Both the position numbers and the translations under genes were made by a program. A stretch of DNA of 64,000 nt from Chloracidobacterium sp. (GTDB lineage Bacteria; Acidobacteriota; Blastocatellia; Pyrinomonadales; Pyrinomonadaceae), in contig JABTUB010000001.1 in the NCBI GenBank assembly GCA_015075585.1, positions 1,102,501 through 1,166,500 on the forward strand, in the 5' to 3' direction. This document shows positions 8,290 to 17,400 of this stretch, piece by piece. Numbering within the stretch: the stretch's first letter is position 1; each line of letters opens with the position of its first letter. The notes under the pieces were generated by a model. The model saw only the letters and a program-made list of their open reading frames with translations. It did not search any database and was not told where the DNA came from.

Positions 8290-10272
8290 ATGCCTCGCGA
8301 CGCTGACGATCGAAGTATCACTGTCGTCCTGGCCGGCAATCCCAATGCCGGCAAGACGAGTCTTTTCAACCAATTAACAGGCCTAAAGCAGAAAGTTGCG
8401 AATTATCCCGGCGTAACCGTCGAACGCAAAGAAGGGCATTGGCAGTTGGGCGATCGATCTGCAACACTGATCGATCTTCCGGGGCTGTACAGCCTCGATG
8501 CGACCTCGCTTGACGAACAGATCGCCCGTAATGTTATCACAGGGCAGCAGAGCGGCGTTCGTAAGCCGGATGTCGTGATCGCTGTTGTCGATGCAACAAA
8601 TCTCGAACGCAATCTCTATCTTGTTACGCAGCTCTATGATTTCGACGTGCCGGTGATCGTCGCTCTGACGATGATGGATTCATATGAAGGGCTTGCTGAA
8701 GAAATAGACGTCGAACGCTTATCGCGAACTCTGAAGGTACCGGTCGTTCCGGTCAATGCACGCGCCGGCGAAGGGCTGGATGAACTGGCTGCCAAGATCA
8801 CGCCTCTGATCGGAACGCACCCCGAAGTTCCGGAGATACCGGAGCCGGACCAGTCCGGCCCGCATGGCAAGATCTTTGCCCGCTACAATTTTATTTCTAA
8901 TGCGGTACAGGATTCTGCACGGGTAGGCGACGGCAAGGCGCACTTGCGTTCATCAAAGATAGATAAGGTCCTGACACACAAATTCTTCGGCCTTGTCATT
9001 CTGATCGGGATTTTGATGATCGTCTTTCAAGCGATCTTCTCATGGGCGACGCTGCCGATGGAGCTTTTAGAGGGCGTTTTCGGGGCAATGAGCGATGCCG
9101 TTAAGACATCGCTGCCGCCGGGCATTTTGACCGATCTCTTAGCTGACGGAATGATCGCGGGCGTCGGAGGCGTCGTTGTTTTCCTGCCGCAGATACTTCT
9201 GCTCTTCCTGTTTATTTCGATCCTCGAAGATACCGGTTATATGGCCCGGGCGGCGTTCCTGATGGATAAGCTAATGTCGCGTGTCGGGCTGCACGGAAAA
9301 GCGTTCCTTCCGCTGATGAGCGGTTTTGCCTGTGCGATACCGGCGATCATGGCCACTCGTACCATCGAAGATCGGCGCGACCGGTTCGCGACCATGCTTG
9401 TCGCGCCGTTTATGTCGTGTTCGGCTCGTCTTCCGGTTTATACGCTTATGATCGGAGCGTTCTTCGGCACTCAATATGTTTTCGGGTTCATATCGCTCGG
9501 TGCGGTGCTGATGCTGTTAATGTATGCGATAGGCATATTCGTTGCGATCGCAGTGGCGTTCATTTTGAAAAGAACGCTCCTGAAGGCGCCGCCGCCGCCG
9601 TTCCTTATGGAGATGCCGCCCTATCGGCTTCCGAATGTGCGGACGGTCGTGATGAGCATGATCTCACGGGCGTGGCTCTTTTTGAAACGTGCCGGTACGG
9701 TCATACTTGCGATATCGATCATACTTTGGGCGTTGACCTATTTTCCAAGAACCCTGAACACGGTACAGCCTGCCGGTGCGGCAGTTGCGGCAGAGACGGC
9801 TGAGGCGGGCGGTGAATCGGAAGAAGAGAAGGTCGCTGAATCAGAACAGATCAAGCACAGTTTTGCCGGCATGCTCGGCCACGCGATCGAACCGGTGATA
9901 AAGCCGTTAGGGTTCGACTGGAAAATCGGTGTGGCATTGATCGCGAGCTTTGCCGCGCGCGAGGTTATCGTCTCGACGCTAAGCATTATTTACAGCGTCG
10001 GAAAGGATGAGAATGAAGGCTCGCAAACGCTGATAGCGGCCGTTCGTGATGCAAAGACCGACGACGGCAGGCCGGCATGGACGCCGCTGACGGCGCTTTC
10101 GATGATGGTATTTTTTGTCCTTGCGATGCAGTGTGTCTCGACGCTGGCAGTCGTGCGCCGCGAAACGAACTCATGGCGCTGGCCGATCTTTATGTTCAGC
10201 TATATGACCGTTATCGCCTATGCCGCCGCGTTCATAACCTATCAGGGCGGAAAATTGCTGGGATTCGAGTGA
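8290..10272 (+). CDS. feoB: Ferrous iron transporter FeoB
   Basis: A 660-aa inner-membrane Fe(II) transporter with an N-terminal G-domain. ATG 8290 is chosen because it follows feoA by 4 bp and precedes the G1 motif (GNPNAGKTS, residues 16-24). G3 is DLPG (62-65). The G4 guanine-specificity motif is TMMD (127-130) where NxxD is usual, so the Asn is replaced by Thr. The membrane part has the two gate regions (including SGFACAIPAIMATR and FAAREVIVSTL). Slightly shorter than the enterobacterial protein, as is common outside Proteobacteria. Its stop overlaps the next ATG by one base. Confidence 0.95.
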   Translation: MPRDADDRSITVVLAGNPNAGKTSLFNQLTGLKQKVANYPGVTVERKEGHWQLGDRSATLIDLPGLYSLDATSLDEQIARNVITGQQSGVRKPDVVIAVVDATNLERNLYLVTQLYDFDVPVIVALTMMDSYEGLAEEIDVERLSRTLKVPVVPVNARAGEGLDELAAKITPLIGTHPEVPEIPEPDQSGPHGKIFARYNFISNAVQDSARVGDGKAHLRSSKIDKVLTHKFFGLVILIGILMIVFQAIFSWATLPMELLEGVFGAMSDAVKTSLPPGILTDLLADGMIAGVGGVVVFLPQILLLFLFISILEDTGYMARAAFLMDKLMSRVGLHGKAFLPLMSGFACAIPAIMATRTIEDRRDRFATMLVAPFMSCSARLPVYTLMIGAFFGTQYVFGFISLGAVLMLLMYAIGIFVAIAVAFILKRTLLKAPPPPFLMEMPPYRLPNVRTVVMSMISRAWLFLKRAGTVILAISIILWALTYFPRTLNTVQPAGAAVAAETAEAGGESEEEKVAESEQIKHSFAGMLGHAIEPVIKPLGFDWKIGVALIASFAAREVIVSTLSIIYSVGKDENEGSQTLIAAVRDAKTDDGRPAWTPLTALSMMVFFVLAMQCVSTLAVVRRETNSWRWPIFMFSYMTVIAYAAAFITYQGGKLLGFE

Positions 10273-10406
10273 TGGCCGTTCAGCTCCTCATTGTTGTTTT
10301 GATCGTCGCCGCAGCGTTGGCGTATGCCGGCGTTCACATCGCGAAGAAGCGCCGTTCTTTCTCTGCGAAAAACTGCGAAGATGACTGCGGCTGCGGCAAA
10401 AGCTGA
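10272..10406 (+). CDS. FeoB-associated Cys-rich small membrane protein
   Basis: A 44-aa protein: one N-terminal transmembrane helix (LLIVVLIVAAALAYAGVHI), a basic patch and a Cys-rich tail CEDDCGCGKS. This architecture and position are those of the FeoB-associated Cys-rich proteins, proposed to assist Fe(II) delivery or oligomerisation. The ATG overlaps the feoB stop codon by one base (TGATG), indicating translational coupling. The tail is short, with three cysteines. Confidence 0.75.
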   Translation: MAVQLLIVVLIVAAALAYAGVHIAKKRRSFSAKNCEDDCGCGKS

Positions 10407-10424
10407 TGGCGCTTCATTGCAACT

Positions 10425-11339
10425 TTGCCGCTTGCGCTTTACCCTCCTAGTTTGAGCTTTGAGCCGAGATACATTACGCCGGGTGTAAGGTCGATGTTCC
10501 TTTCGACCCTGTGTTTTTTTATTGCCAACGCTTTGGTCAAGCAGGTATCACATTTGCCTGCAATGGAGGCCGTTTTCTTTCGCTGCTCCATAGCGACGGT
10601 GCTTTGCATCGCAGGACTGCGGCGTACGAAAGCAAGCATGATCGGCGACAATCACTTAATGCTCGTACTTCGCGGGCTTTTTGGTACAGCGGCATTATTC
10701 TTTTTCTTCGTAACCCTTCAGCACATTCCGCTTGCCCAGGCACAAACGCTTCAGTATCTTTCGCCGATCTTTACCGCCGTGATCGCGATCTTTGTGCTTA
10801 AGGAGCAGATGACGGTGCTGCATTGGGTATCTTACGCCGCGGCATTCTGTGGAGTTCTGTTGATCCACCGCGTTGACGACAGGGTCGTGCCGTTCTATCT
10901 TGTGCTCGGCATTGCATCGGCATTCTGCTCAGGCGTAGCATATAACCTCGTCAGAAGCCTTCGCGGCAAGGAGCATCCGCTGACCATCGTGCTGCATTTT
11001 CAGCTTGTCGGCGCGATACTCGGCGGGGTCTCGCTGTTCTATGAAAGAGTTATGCCATCGGGATGGGATTGGCTTTGGCTGCTCGGGCTTGGAGTATTTT
11101 CACAGCTTGGCCAGATCTTTTTGACCGATGCTCTTCAGAAGGAAAGAGTAGCCGGAGTGGCGATCGTTAATTATACCGGTATCATTTACGCCGTTATTGC
11201 CGGTTGGCTGATTTTCGGCGAGGGCCAGAGTTTCCTTTCGATCGTAGGGATGATGTTGGTCGCGGCCGGCGTTATACTTGTGAATCTGAAGCGATACTTA
11301 AGCTCATCGGGCAGCGGACGATTCGCTGAGGCAGAATGA
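10425..11339 (+). CDS. EamA/DMT-family membrane transporter
   Basis: A protein of up to 304 aa with about ten hydrophobic helices in two EamA repeats (for example MLVLRGLFGTAALFFFF in the first half and GVAIVNYTGIIYAVIAGW in the second). Drug/metabolite transporters of this fold export metabolites; the substrate cannot be read from sequence. The start is uncertain: TTG 10425 is the longest, while ATG 10494 would put the first helix at the very N-terminus; neither has a strong ribosome-binding site. It follows the feo operon by 18 bp and may be read from it. Confidence 0.85.
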   Translation: MPLALYPPSLSFEPRYITPGVRSMFLSTLCFFIANALVKQVSHLPAMEAVFFRCSIATVLCIAGLRRTKASMIGDNHLMLVLRGLFGTAALFFFFVTLQHIPLAQAQTLQYLSPIFTAVIAIFVLKEQMTVLHWVSYAAAFCGVLLIHRVDDRVVPFYLVLGIASAFCSGVAYNLVRSLRGKEHPLTIVLHFQLVGAILGGVSLFYERVMPSGWDWLWLLGLGVFSQLGQIFLTDALQKERVAGVAIVNYTGIIYAVIAGWLIFGEGQSFLSIVGMMLVAAGVILVNLKRYLSSSGSGRFAEAE

Positions 11340-11403
11340 GTACGGGACACAACGGACGGCGTATTGAATTAATTCGCCGCAGATCATTCAGAGTTGGGTT
11401 GTT

Positions 11404-11880
11404 ATGGATATCAGGACGGCGATCATTTCAATAAGCGACACACGAACGCTTGAGAATGACAGGTCAGGCGATAAGCTGGCTGAACTTGCTGCCGCCATGG
11501 GTATGATCGTTGCCGAAAGGGCAATGGCCACGGACGATCTTCAGCCGCTCTCAGAGTTGATCGCAGGTCTTTGTGACCGCGGCGGCGTCGATCTGATCCT
11601 GACAACCGGCGGGACGGGCCTTGGCACCAGGGATAATACGCCCGAAGCCACGCTGGCGGTCGTCGAACGCGAAGTTCCCGGACTGAGCGAGGCAATGCGT
11701 CGTGAAACGGCCTTAAAAACGCCATTTGCTATGATCTCGCGCGGCGTCTGCGGTGTCCGTGGGTCAACGCTTATCATAAATCTGCCGGGATCGACCAAAG
11801 CTGTCGAAGAATGCCTTCAGGTCATCGCTCCGGTTCTTTCGCATGCGGTAAGCCTTATACGCGGAGAGAGCGTGCATTAG
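11404..11880 (+). CDS. mog: MogA/MoaB-family molybdopterin adenylyltransferase-like protein
   Basis: A 158-aa protein of the MoCF-biosynthesis fold. Molybdopterin-binding signatures are TTGGTGLGTRDNTPEA (residues about 66-82) and the C-terminal LPGSTKAVEECL. MogA adenylylates molybdopterin before metal insertion. The MoaB alternative (sometimes inactive) cannot be excluded from sequence alone. The gene stands apart, 64 bp after the transporter and convergent with the carboxypeptidase gene on the other strand. No other moa or moe genes are in the window. Confidence 0.88.
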   Translation: MDIRTAIISISDTRTLENDRSGDKLAELAAAMGMIVAERAMATDDLQPLSELIAGLCDRGGVDLILTTGGTGLGTRDNTPEATLAVVEREVPGLSEAMRRETALKTPFAMISRGVCGVRGSTLIINLPGSTKAVEECLQVIAPVLSHAVSLIRGESVH

Positions 11881-11902
11881 TGTCGCTTTGCGGATAGCCG
11901 TT

Positions 11903-13417
11903 CTATTTTCTGATCGAGCCTGAGATGAATGCGGATGCGTCATCATGCAGCTTCCTCAGTTGTTTGACATCGATGTACATCATATGGCCGGCTTCGTAGT
12001 ATTTGAACTCGATATTCCGCCGAAGGGTCGGATCAAGGTTCATTGCTGAGACGGTGTATTCCGCCGCAAAGAAAGGTGTCGCCATGTCGTAATATCCCTG
12101 CGCGAGCATGATCCTCATATATGGATTCTTGCTCATCGCATCCTTCAGCGACATACTTGTGTCCGCATAGCCGTTGCTTTGACCGTAATTCCATGGGGCG
12201 TTTATACCGCCGCCCAGGATGTAATATTCCGTATCAGTTCTATAGCCGAGTTCACCGCGAACGTATGCGTTGAACGCCGCAGTATATGGCGGCCGGATCG
12301 CATCCATCGAAGGGTCGCTGTCGGGGCTGCTGCCGGCCGCATCGCGGTCGATGCCCTTAAAGCGGCTGTCAAGGCGTCCTGTCGTTCGTCTTTCGCCTCG
12401 GAGTAATTCTTTATTGAACTGACCGAGATCTACGCGGAAATTACTTCTGTCGATGAATTCCTTACTCAGGCCCGTAAATGCACTGAATTTTTCGAGCAGT
12501 GATGCACGCTCAGATGCCGACAGACGGTCGATCCGCATCATTGCAGGCAGGTATTCGTTCATCGCAAAGTCTTCCGCCTGCTTTGCGATCTCGGTAACTG
12601 ATCTGCTTTGCATCGCGGGTGAGAGCCGCTTGTGATACCAAGCCGTAGTTGCATACGAGGGAAGTATCAGGACAAGCGGGAGGTCATTATTCTCGGCGAA
12701 GCGGATCGTTTGAAAATTGAGAACCGTCGAGATGAGGCAAATTCCGTTCAATGCGATGCCGTGATCAAAGAGCCAATTCGAGAGGCCGGAAGCCCGTGTT
12801 GTTCCATACGATTCGCCTACAAGGAAGAGCGGCGAAAGCCATCGCTCATTACGGCCGAGATACAGCCGTATGAACTCGCCGACCGAATCAATATCTCCTT
12901 TCAGGCCAAAGAATTTTTGTCCTAACTCAGGTTTTACCGCTCGTGAATAGCCCGTTCCGACCGGGTCGATGAACACCAGGTCGGTTTCAGCGAGCCACGT
13001 CGCCGCGTTGTCTTCCATCTCATACGGCGGAGGCGGCAGCATGCCGTCGTCCAGCATCTTGATCCGACGCGGTCCGATCGCTCCGAGGTGGAGCCAAACG
13101 CTTGCAGAGCCGGGGCCGCCATTGAATGAGAACATCAGAGGCCGGCCTGCAGGGGCGTTGTCAAGCGCATATGCCATATAGAAGATATGCGCCTCGACAT
13201 CTCCGGTTGCCGGGTTCTTGATCGGCATGAAGCCGGTCGTGGTCGTGTAATTCAAGGCTCGGCCGCCGATACGGATGCTGTGTTTTGCCGTAACGGGCGG
13301 TTCTTCTTTGATCTCCGGCGTTGCGGCAGGCCGCTGCGTCGGTGAAGGCGACGGCTGCTGAGCAACGGAAAGCGATACAAGAGTCAAAAAAAGCGACAGA
13401 AGAACGATAATTCTCAT
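11903..13417 (-). CDS. Secreted S10-family serine carboxypeptidase
   Basis: I start it at ATG 13417 because this gives a signal peptide (MRIIVLLSLFLTLVSLSVAQ) followed by a Pro/Ser-rich linker. Family landmarks: FSFNGGPGSASVWLHLG (oxyanion/substrate region), FIDPVGTGYSRA, the nucleophile elbow ESYGTTRA, a late Asp in GYYDMATPFF and a catalytic His in YEAGHMMYI. The predicted product is an exported carboxypeptidase that trims C-terminal residues from peptides. Homologues of this bacterial type are often annotated simply as peptidase S10. It is a single-gene unit, with its 5' side next to a terminator from the amidohydrolase operon. Confidence 0.9.
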   Translation of the reverse strand: MRIIVLLSLFLTLVSLSVAQQPSPSPTQRPAATPEIKEEPPVTAKHSIRIGGRALNYTTTTGFMPIKNPATGDVEAHIFYMAYALDNAPAGRPLMFSFNGGPGSASVWLHLGAIGPRRIKMLDDGMLPPPPYEMEDNAATWLAETDLVFIDPVGTGYSRAVKPELGQKFFGLKGDIDSVGEFIRLYLGRNERWLSPLFLVGESYGTTRASGLSNWLFDHGIALNGICLISTVLNFQTIRFAENNDLPLVLILPSYATTAWYHKRLSPAMQSRSVTEIAKQAEDFAMNEYLPAMMRIDRLSASERASLLEKFSAFTGLSKEFIDRSNFRVDLGQFNKELLRGERRTTGRLDSRFKGIDRDAAGSSPDSDPSMDAIRPPYTAAFNAYVRGELGYRTDTEYYILGGGINAPWNYGQSNGYADTSMSLKDAMSKNPYMRIMLAQGYYDMATPFFAAEYTVSAMNLDPTLRRNIEFKYYEAGHMMYIDVKQLRKLHDDASAFISGSIRK

Positions 13418-13531
13418 AGGTGCGATTCGGTTTTGCGGACGGATTTCCTTTCGAAAGAAGAGTAGCACAAGGCGGCGAACGTATGAAATCGCCTAATGGC
13501 GTGAATCGCAAAATGCAAGTTCGGCAAGTGC

Positions 13532-13563
13532 AAATAAAAGAGGCGGCAGGTTCGTGCCGCCTC
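13532..13563 (-). terminator. Intrinsic terminator of the amidohydrolase operon
   Basis: A perfect 9-bp stem GAGGCGGCA/TGCCGCCTC with a 6-nt loop (13540-13563), followed on the minus strand by the T-rich tract TTTTATTT (13539 down to 13532). It lies 24 bp beyond the stop codon of the 13587 gene. Confidence 0.8.
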
Positions 13564-13586
13564 AGGGTAATGCGTATGCGGGCCGT

Positions 13587-14825
13587 TCATCTCACGACAT
13601 CGCTGACGACAACTCCGTTAATGATCGTCCCTGTGCAATGCGAGGTCCATTCGAACGGGTCGCCGTCATACAGAGCGATATCGGCATCTTTACCCGCAGC
13701 CAATGACCCGATGCGGCTGTCAAGGCCCAGGAGCTTGGCAGCGTCGATCGTGATAAGCGCCATCGCATCATTTCGCGAGAGGCCGTTCTGTGCTGCCATC
13801 GCAGCCTCGTAAAGAACGACGCGGGTTTTTGGAACGTAGCCCTCGTAGCCGCTTTGTAGTGCGACGGGAATGCCGGCCCGCTTGATCTTGGCCGCGTCTT
13901 CCATTGACAATGACGCGCTGTCGCCGCCCGCACGAGCCATCGTCGGGTGGACGATGACCGGGAAGCCCGACGCCTTGATGTCATCCATCACGAGTTGCGC
14001 ATCGGCAACTCCGTCAAGGACGATCCGCAGATCGAACTCCTTCGCCAGCCGAAGAGCGGACATTATGTCCTGAGCCTTGTTCGCTGTGATAAGCAACGGT
14101 ATCTCGCGTTTGATCACGCTTACCCAAGCGGCGGAGCGTAAGTCTTTGGACGCATCCGTTTTCTTGCTGTTCTCCTGAGCCTTTATCAGCTCCGCTCGGA
14201 GCATGGCCATCTGCTTTGCCCTTGTGCCGGGCGAGCGGCCTTGGCCGGCAAGAGCATTGTTGCCCAGCGTTACCGCGATCATTGCCTCGGGAACGATCAC
14301 CGATCCATCGACGGTCTTACCGGAAGTTTTCGCGATAAGCGTCTGGCCGGAAACAAGAGCTGAAGGCTGATGGCCCGTGTGAACGGTCGTAACACCGAAT
14401 TGACGGATCCACTCTATCAGTTTTTCCTCGGCGTTATATGCGTCAATTGCACGCAGTTCCGGCTGAATAGGGCCACTGCCGTCAAGGGCCATTTGGTCAT
14501 GCGGCTGATTCATATAGCCGTTCAGCCCGACGACGCTGTGAGCGTCAATAAGGCCGGGAGTAACGAATTTTGCCGTAATGATGCGGTAGTTCGCCGGTAT
14601 CTTGACGGCTGCTGCCGGGCCGACAGCCTCGATCTTTCCGTCCTTTATGAGAACGACGCCGTTCACGATCGGATCGCCCGTCATTGTCCACACCTCGTCG
14701 CCTTTTATCGCGATCTGGCTGAAAACCGTAACGGCCGAACCGCAAAGCAGGAACAGCATGAGCAGAAGAGAGCTTTGCCGAGTGAATTTCACCGATCGAG
14801 CGGTCTGTTTTATTTGTGGATACAT
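13587..14825 (-). CDS. Secreted amidohydrolase-like protein lacking metal ligands (probable pseudoenzyme)
   Basis: A 412-aa protein with a signal peptide (LLLMLFLLCGSAVTVFSQ). It aligns along its length with the upstream paralogue at 14825-16138, but every position that holds a metal ligand there is changed. HSH becomes HSV in GLIDAHSVVG; the H-rich segment HFHTHRHD becomes LITANKAQD; VLQH becomes VLDG; GFHTDDG becomes ALQSGYEG. The composite-domain motifs at both ends (TPGLID, GKDADIALYDGDPF) are kept, so the fold is probably intact but hydrolysis as usually catalysed is not expected. Its ATG overlaps the upstream gene's stop by one base. A partner role in a heteromer is inference. Confidence 0.85.
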   Translation of the reverse strand: MYPQIKQTARSVKFTRQSSLLLMLFLLCGSAVTVFSQIAIKGDEVWTMTGDPIVNGVVLIKDGKIEAVGPAAAVKIPANYRIITAKFVTPGLIDAHSVVGLNGYMNQPHDQMALDGSGPIQPELRAIDAYNAEEKLIEWIRQFGVTTVHTGHQPSALVSGQTLIAKTSGKTVDGSVIVPEAMIAVTLGNNALAGQGRSPGTRAKQMAMLRAELIKAQENSKKTDASKDLRSAAWVSVIKREIPLLITANKAQDIMSALRLAKEFDLRIVLDGVADAQLVMDDIKASGFPVIVHPTMARAGGDSASLSMEDAAKIKRAGIPVALQSGYEGYVPKTRVVLYEAAMAAQNGLSRNDAMALITIDAAKLLGLDSRIGSLAAGKDADIALYDGDPFEWTSHCTGTIINGVVVSDVVR

Positions 14826-16138
14826 TAGTCGTTCCCTCCGTCATAGTCGTCCGTATCAATAAAGCCGTCGGAAGCGGCTCCGGCGCCTCCGACCTGTATC
14901 AAATAGTCTTTCGGGTCTGAGCGGTCAAATACCTTCTTGCCTTCGACCCAGGTCTCCAATATGTGCGTATAGACGCTCAGCGGATCACCGGAAAGCACTA
15001 TCATATCAGCATCCTTGCCGACTTCGAGCGAGCCGGTGCGATCAGCGACATCGAGAATGATCGCGTTTCCCATGGTCAATGCGTACAAGGCCTTTTCACG
15101 GCTCATTCCCGCACGAACCGCCATGCCGGCGCTTCGGATGAACCAGCGTGAATCCGTGATGCCGTCATCGGTATGAAAGCCGACGAGTACGCCGGCCTTT
15201 TCCAGAGCCGCGCCATTCTCAGCTTTAAGATCCAACACTTCGAGTTTTCCGCCCGGAGAGTCAAGAAAGATTATCGATGCAGGCACCTTTGCCGCCGCGA
15301 TCTCATCGGCGACCTTCCACGCTTCGCTGATGTGTTGGAGTACGAGTTTGAACCCGAACTCCTTTTGCAGCCGGATCGCGGTTAGAATGTCATCGTGGCG
15401 ATGCGTATGAAAATGAACGGTACGCTTGCCGTCAAGCAGCTCGACCAATGCTTCCATCGCAAGGTCGCGCGGCGGCATTTTTGAGGCGTCGCCGGCCGCC
15501 TTTCGTACCTTGTCGCGATACTCCTGAGCCTTGACGAACTGCTCACGTACAAGAGCGGCCGATTTGGCACGCGTTCCGGGAAAGGCGCCGCCGCCGGCAC
15601 GGATCGAATTCGTCCCGTTGGCAAATTTCATCCCGCCCAAATATTTACCGCCGGCATCATAGAGCATAAGGTCATCGATCTTTACGGCGTTGTCCCTTAG
15701 TTTGAGATAAAGTGTCTGGCCGCTATTCAGATGGCCGGAACCGGGCATTATATTAACCGTCGTAATGCCGCCGCTTTGTGCACGCTGAATACTGGCGGCA
15801 CGGACGTTCACGCTGTCCAGGATACGAACGTCAGGTTGTATGGGCGACGACGCATCACCGCCCGAAGGCTCGCCAATGTGCGAGTGTGAATCGATCAGGC
15901 CCGGCATTATAACCTTGCCTTTTGCATCAATTACCGTCGCCCCCGACGGCACCTTTATTGATCGGCTGTCGCCGATAGCGGCGATCTTTCCGTTTTGGAC
16001 GATGATCGTCCCTTGGTCAAGCTGCGGCCCGACGATCGGGATGATCTTGGCGTTGACAAAGGCCACAGGCTTTTTCTGAGCCGCGGCCGTCAAGGAGATA
16101 GAAAGTACAATAAACAGCGATACGGCTATATGCCTCAT
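14825..16138 (-). CDS. Secreted metal-dependent amidohydrolase
   Basis: A 437-aa protein with a signal peptide (MRHIAVSLFIVLSISLTAAAQ). Metal-site motifs of the amidohydrolase superfamily are all visible: HSH in GLIDSHSHIG (about residue 85), a His cluster in VHFHTHRHDD, His in VLQHISEAW and the catalytic Asp in GFHTDDG. The C-terminal composite domain has GSLEVGKDADMIVLSGDP. Imidazolonepropionase- or dipeptidase-like substrates are possible; none can be assigned. It is the first gene of a two-gene operon with the ligand-less paralogue, translationally coupled through TAATG. Confidence 0.92.
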   Translation of the reverse strand: MRHIAVSLFIVLSISLTAAAQKKPVAFVNAKIIPIVGPQLDQGTIIVQNGKIAAIGDSRSIKVPSGATVIDAKGKVIMPGLIDSHSHIGEPSGGDASSPIQPDVRILDSVNVRAASIQRAQSGGITTVNIMPGSGHLNSGQTLYLKLRDNAVKIDDLMLYDAGGKYLGGMKFANGTNSIRAGGGAFPGTRAKSAALVREQFVKAQEYRDKVRKAAGDASKMPPRDLAMEALVELLDGKRTVHFHTHRHDDILTAIRLQKEFGFKLVLQHISEAWKVADEIAAAKVPASIIFLDSPGGKLEVLDLKAENGAALEKAGVLVGFHTDDGITDSRWFIRSAGMAVRAGMSREKALYALTMGNAIILDVADRTGSLEVGKDADMIVLSGDPLSVYTHILETWVEGKKVFDRSDPKDYLIQVGGAGAASDGFIDTDDYDGGND

Positions 16139-16330
16139 TCGGTATTCCTCACAAGTGATTTTTCAAAGCGTAAGGAATAACTTGCAACTAAATACGGATA
16201 CTGTCAACACGGGAAATATATTCATTGAACTTCGCTGCCGGTGCGGTCGTATGAAATTCGGTCGCAGCTTATGCAAAGATCGGCGGTTCTGACGTTCTGT
16301 ATAGTGACGAGGCCGCATGAAGCAGATCTT

Positions 16331-16534
16331 ATGAACCAGAAACCAAAGATAAGGGTCATTAAGAAAACAGAGATGCAAAAGACAGCCGAAGTGCCTGTCG
16401 AGCATAATCCGCGCCAGACGGCGCGTGAAATTGTCGCCACTGTAAGTGATTGGGTTGCAGAACTCAAGGCACGCAAAGAAGAGGAAACAAGGGCTGCGAT
16501 CGAACAGTTCCTTCCGCAAATGCAGACGAACTGA
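16331..16534 (+). CDS. Small conserved hypothetical protein
   Basis: A 67-aa charged protein starting MNQKPKIRVIKKTEMQ; the C-terminal part (PRQTAREIVATVSDWVAELKARKEEETRAA, split here as two helices) is amphipathic and helical. No membrane segment or cysteine. ATG 16331 is preferred because upstream in-frame codons encode non-protein-like sequence. It lies alone, divergent from the amidohydrolase operon. Function unknown; a small nucleic-acid- or protein-binding helical protein is possible but not shown. Confidence 0.55.
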   Translation: MNQKPKIRVIKKTEMQKTAEVPVEHNPRQTAREIVATVSDWVAELKARKEEETRAAIEQFLPQMQTN

Positions 16535-16632
16535 CCAAGTCGTTTCTACCGATCACTTCACGTAGTAAAAAGATCATATTGAATCTTTGCCTCGGGCGCT
16601 GATATGCTTAGACGTCACGTTTGAGAGCATAT

Positions 16633-17394
16633 ATGAATGGCAGAACGGTCCTTGTAACAGGGGCGAGCAGCGGTATCGGCAGGGCTGCCGCAAAACTTTT
16701 TGCTGAAAAGGGCGATACGGTCATAGCCGTGGCGCGCCGCGAAAAGAAACTGCAGGAACTTCGCGACGAAGCCGGCAGTGCCGCCGGACCGATAAAGCCG
16801 CATCCGGCGGATGTTACTGAAGTGTCTCAGGTCGATCGTCTGACATCGTCGGTCGCAGAGGCTTTCGGGAATATCGACGTTCTCGTAAATGCAGCCGGCA
16901 TCATCAAGAATGGTACGATCGCGGATACCGGCCTTGCCGACTGGGATCGAATGATGGACATCAACGTCCGGTCTGTCTTTTACCTTATGCAGAAATGCGT
17001 TCCGTATATGCATGCAAACAAAGGAAATATCGTAAATGTGTCGAGTGTGGCCGGCACACGTTCGTTTCCGAATGTACTTTCGTATTGTGTATCGAAAGCT
17101 GCTCTCGATCAGTTGACACGATGTGCCGCACTTGAACTTGCTCCAAGGGGAATCAGAGTCAATGCCGTAAATCCGGGCGTGGTTGTTACCGATCTGCACA
17201 AGCGCGGCGGTATGAACGACGATGCCTATTCTGCATTTCTTGAGCATTCAAAGGAAACGCATCCTCTTGGACGCGTCGGCACAGCTCAGGAGGTTGCGGA
17301 ATTGATACTTTATCTTGCGTCGGATCAGGCGGCTTGGATCACGGGTGCAACCTACGAGATAGACGGCGGGCGGGCATTGACCTGTGCCCGGTGA
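16633..17394 (+). CDS. SDR-family NAD(P)-dependent oxidoreductase
   Basis: A 253-aa classical short-chain dehydrogenase. The cofactor motif TGASSGIG is at residues 9-16, the NAAG motif at 86-89, the catalytic Ser at 137/138 and YxxxK as Y151 and K155 (SYCVSKAAL). Arg-rich VARRE after the second strand suggests NADP preference. FabG-like in length and motifs, but with no fatty-acid synthesis neighbours, so the substrate is open. ATG 16633 fits the family start better than the TTG four codons upstream. The next gene begins 7 bp later, suggesting co-transcription. Confidence 0.92.
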   Translation: MNGRTVLVTGASSGIGRAAAKLFAEKGDTVIAVARREKKLQELRDEAGSAAGPIKPHPADVTEVSQVDRLTSSVAEAFGNIDVLVNAAGIIKNGTIADTGLADWDRMMDINVRSVFYLMQKCVPYMHANKGNIVNVSSVAGTRSFPNVLSYCVSKAALDQLTRCAALELAPRGIRVNAVNPGVVVTDLHKRGGMNDDAYSAFLEHSKETHPLGRVGTAQEVAELILYLASDQAAWITGATYEIDGGRALTCAR

Positions 17395-17400
17395 ACTGTA

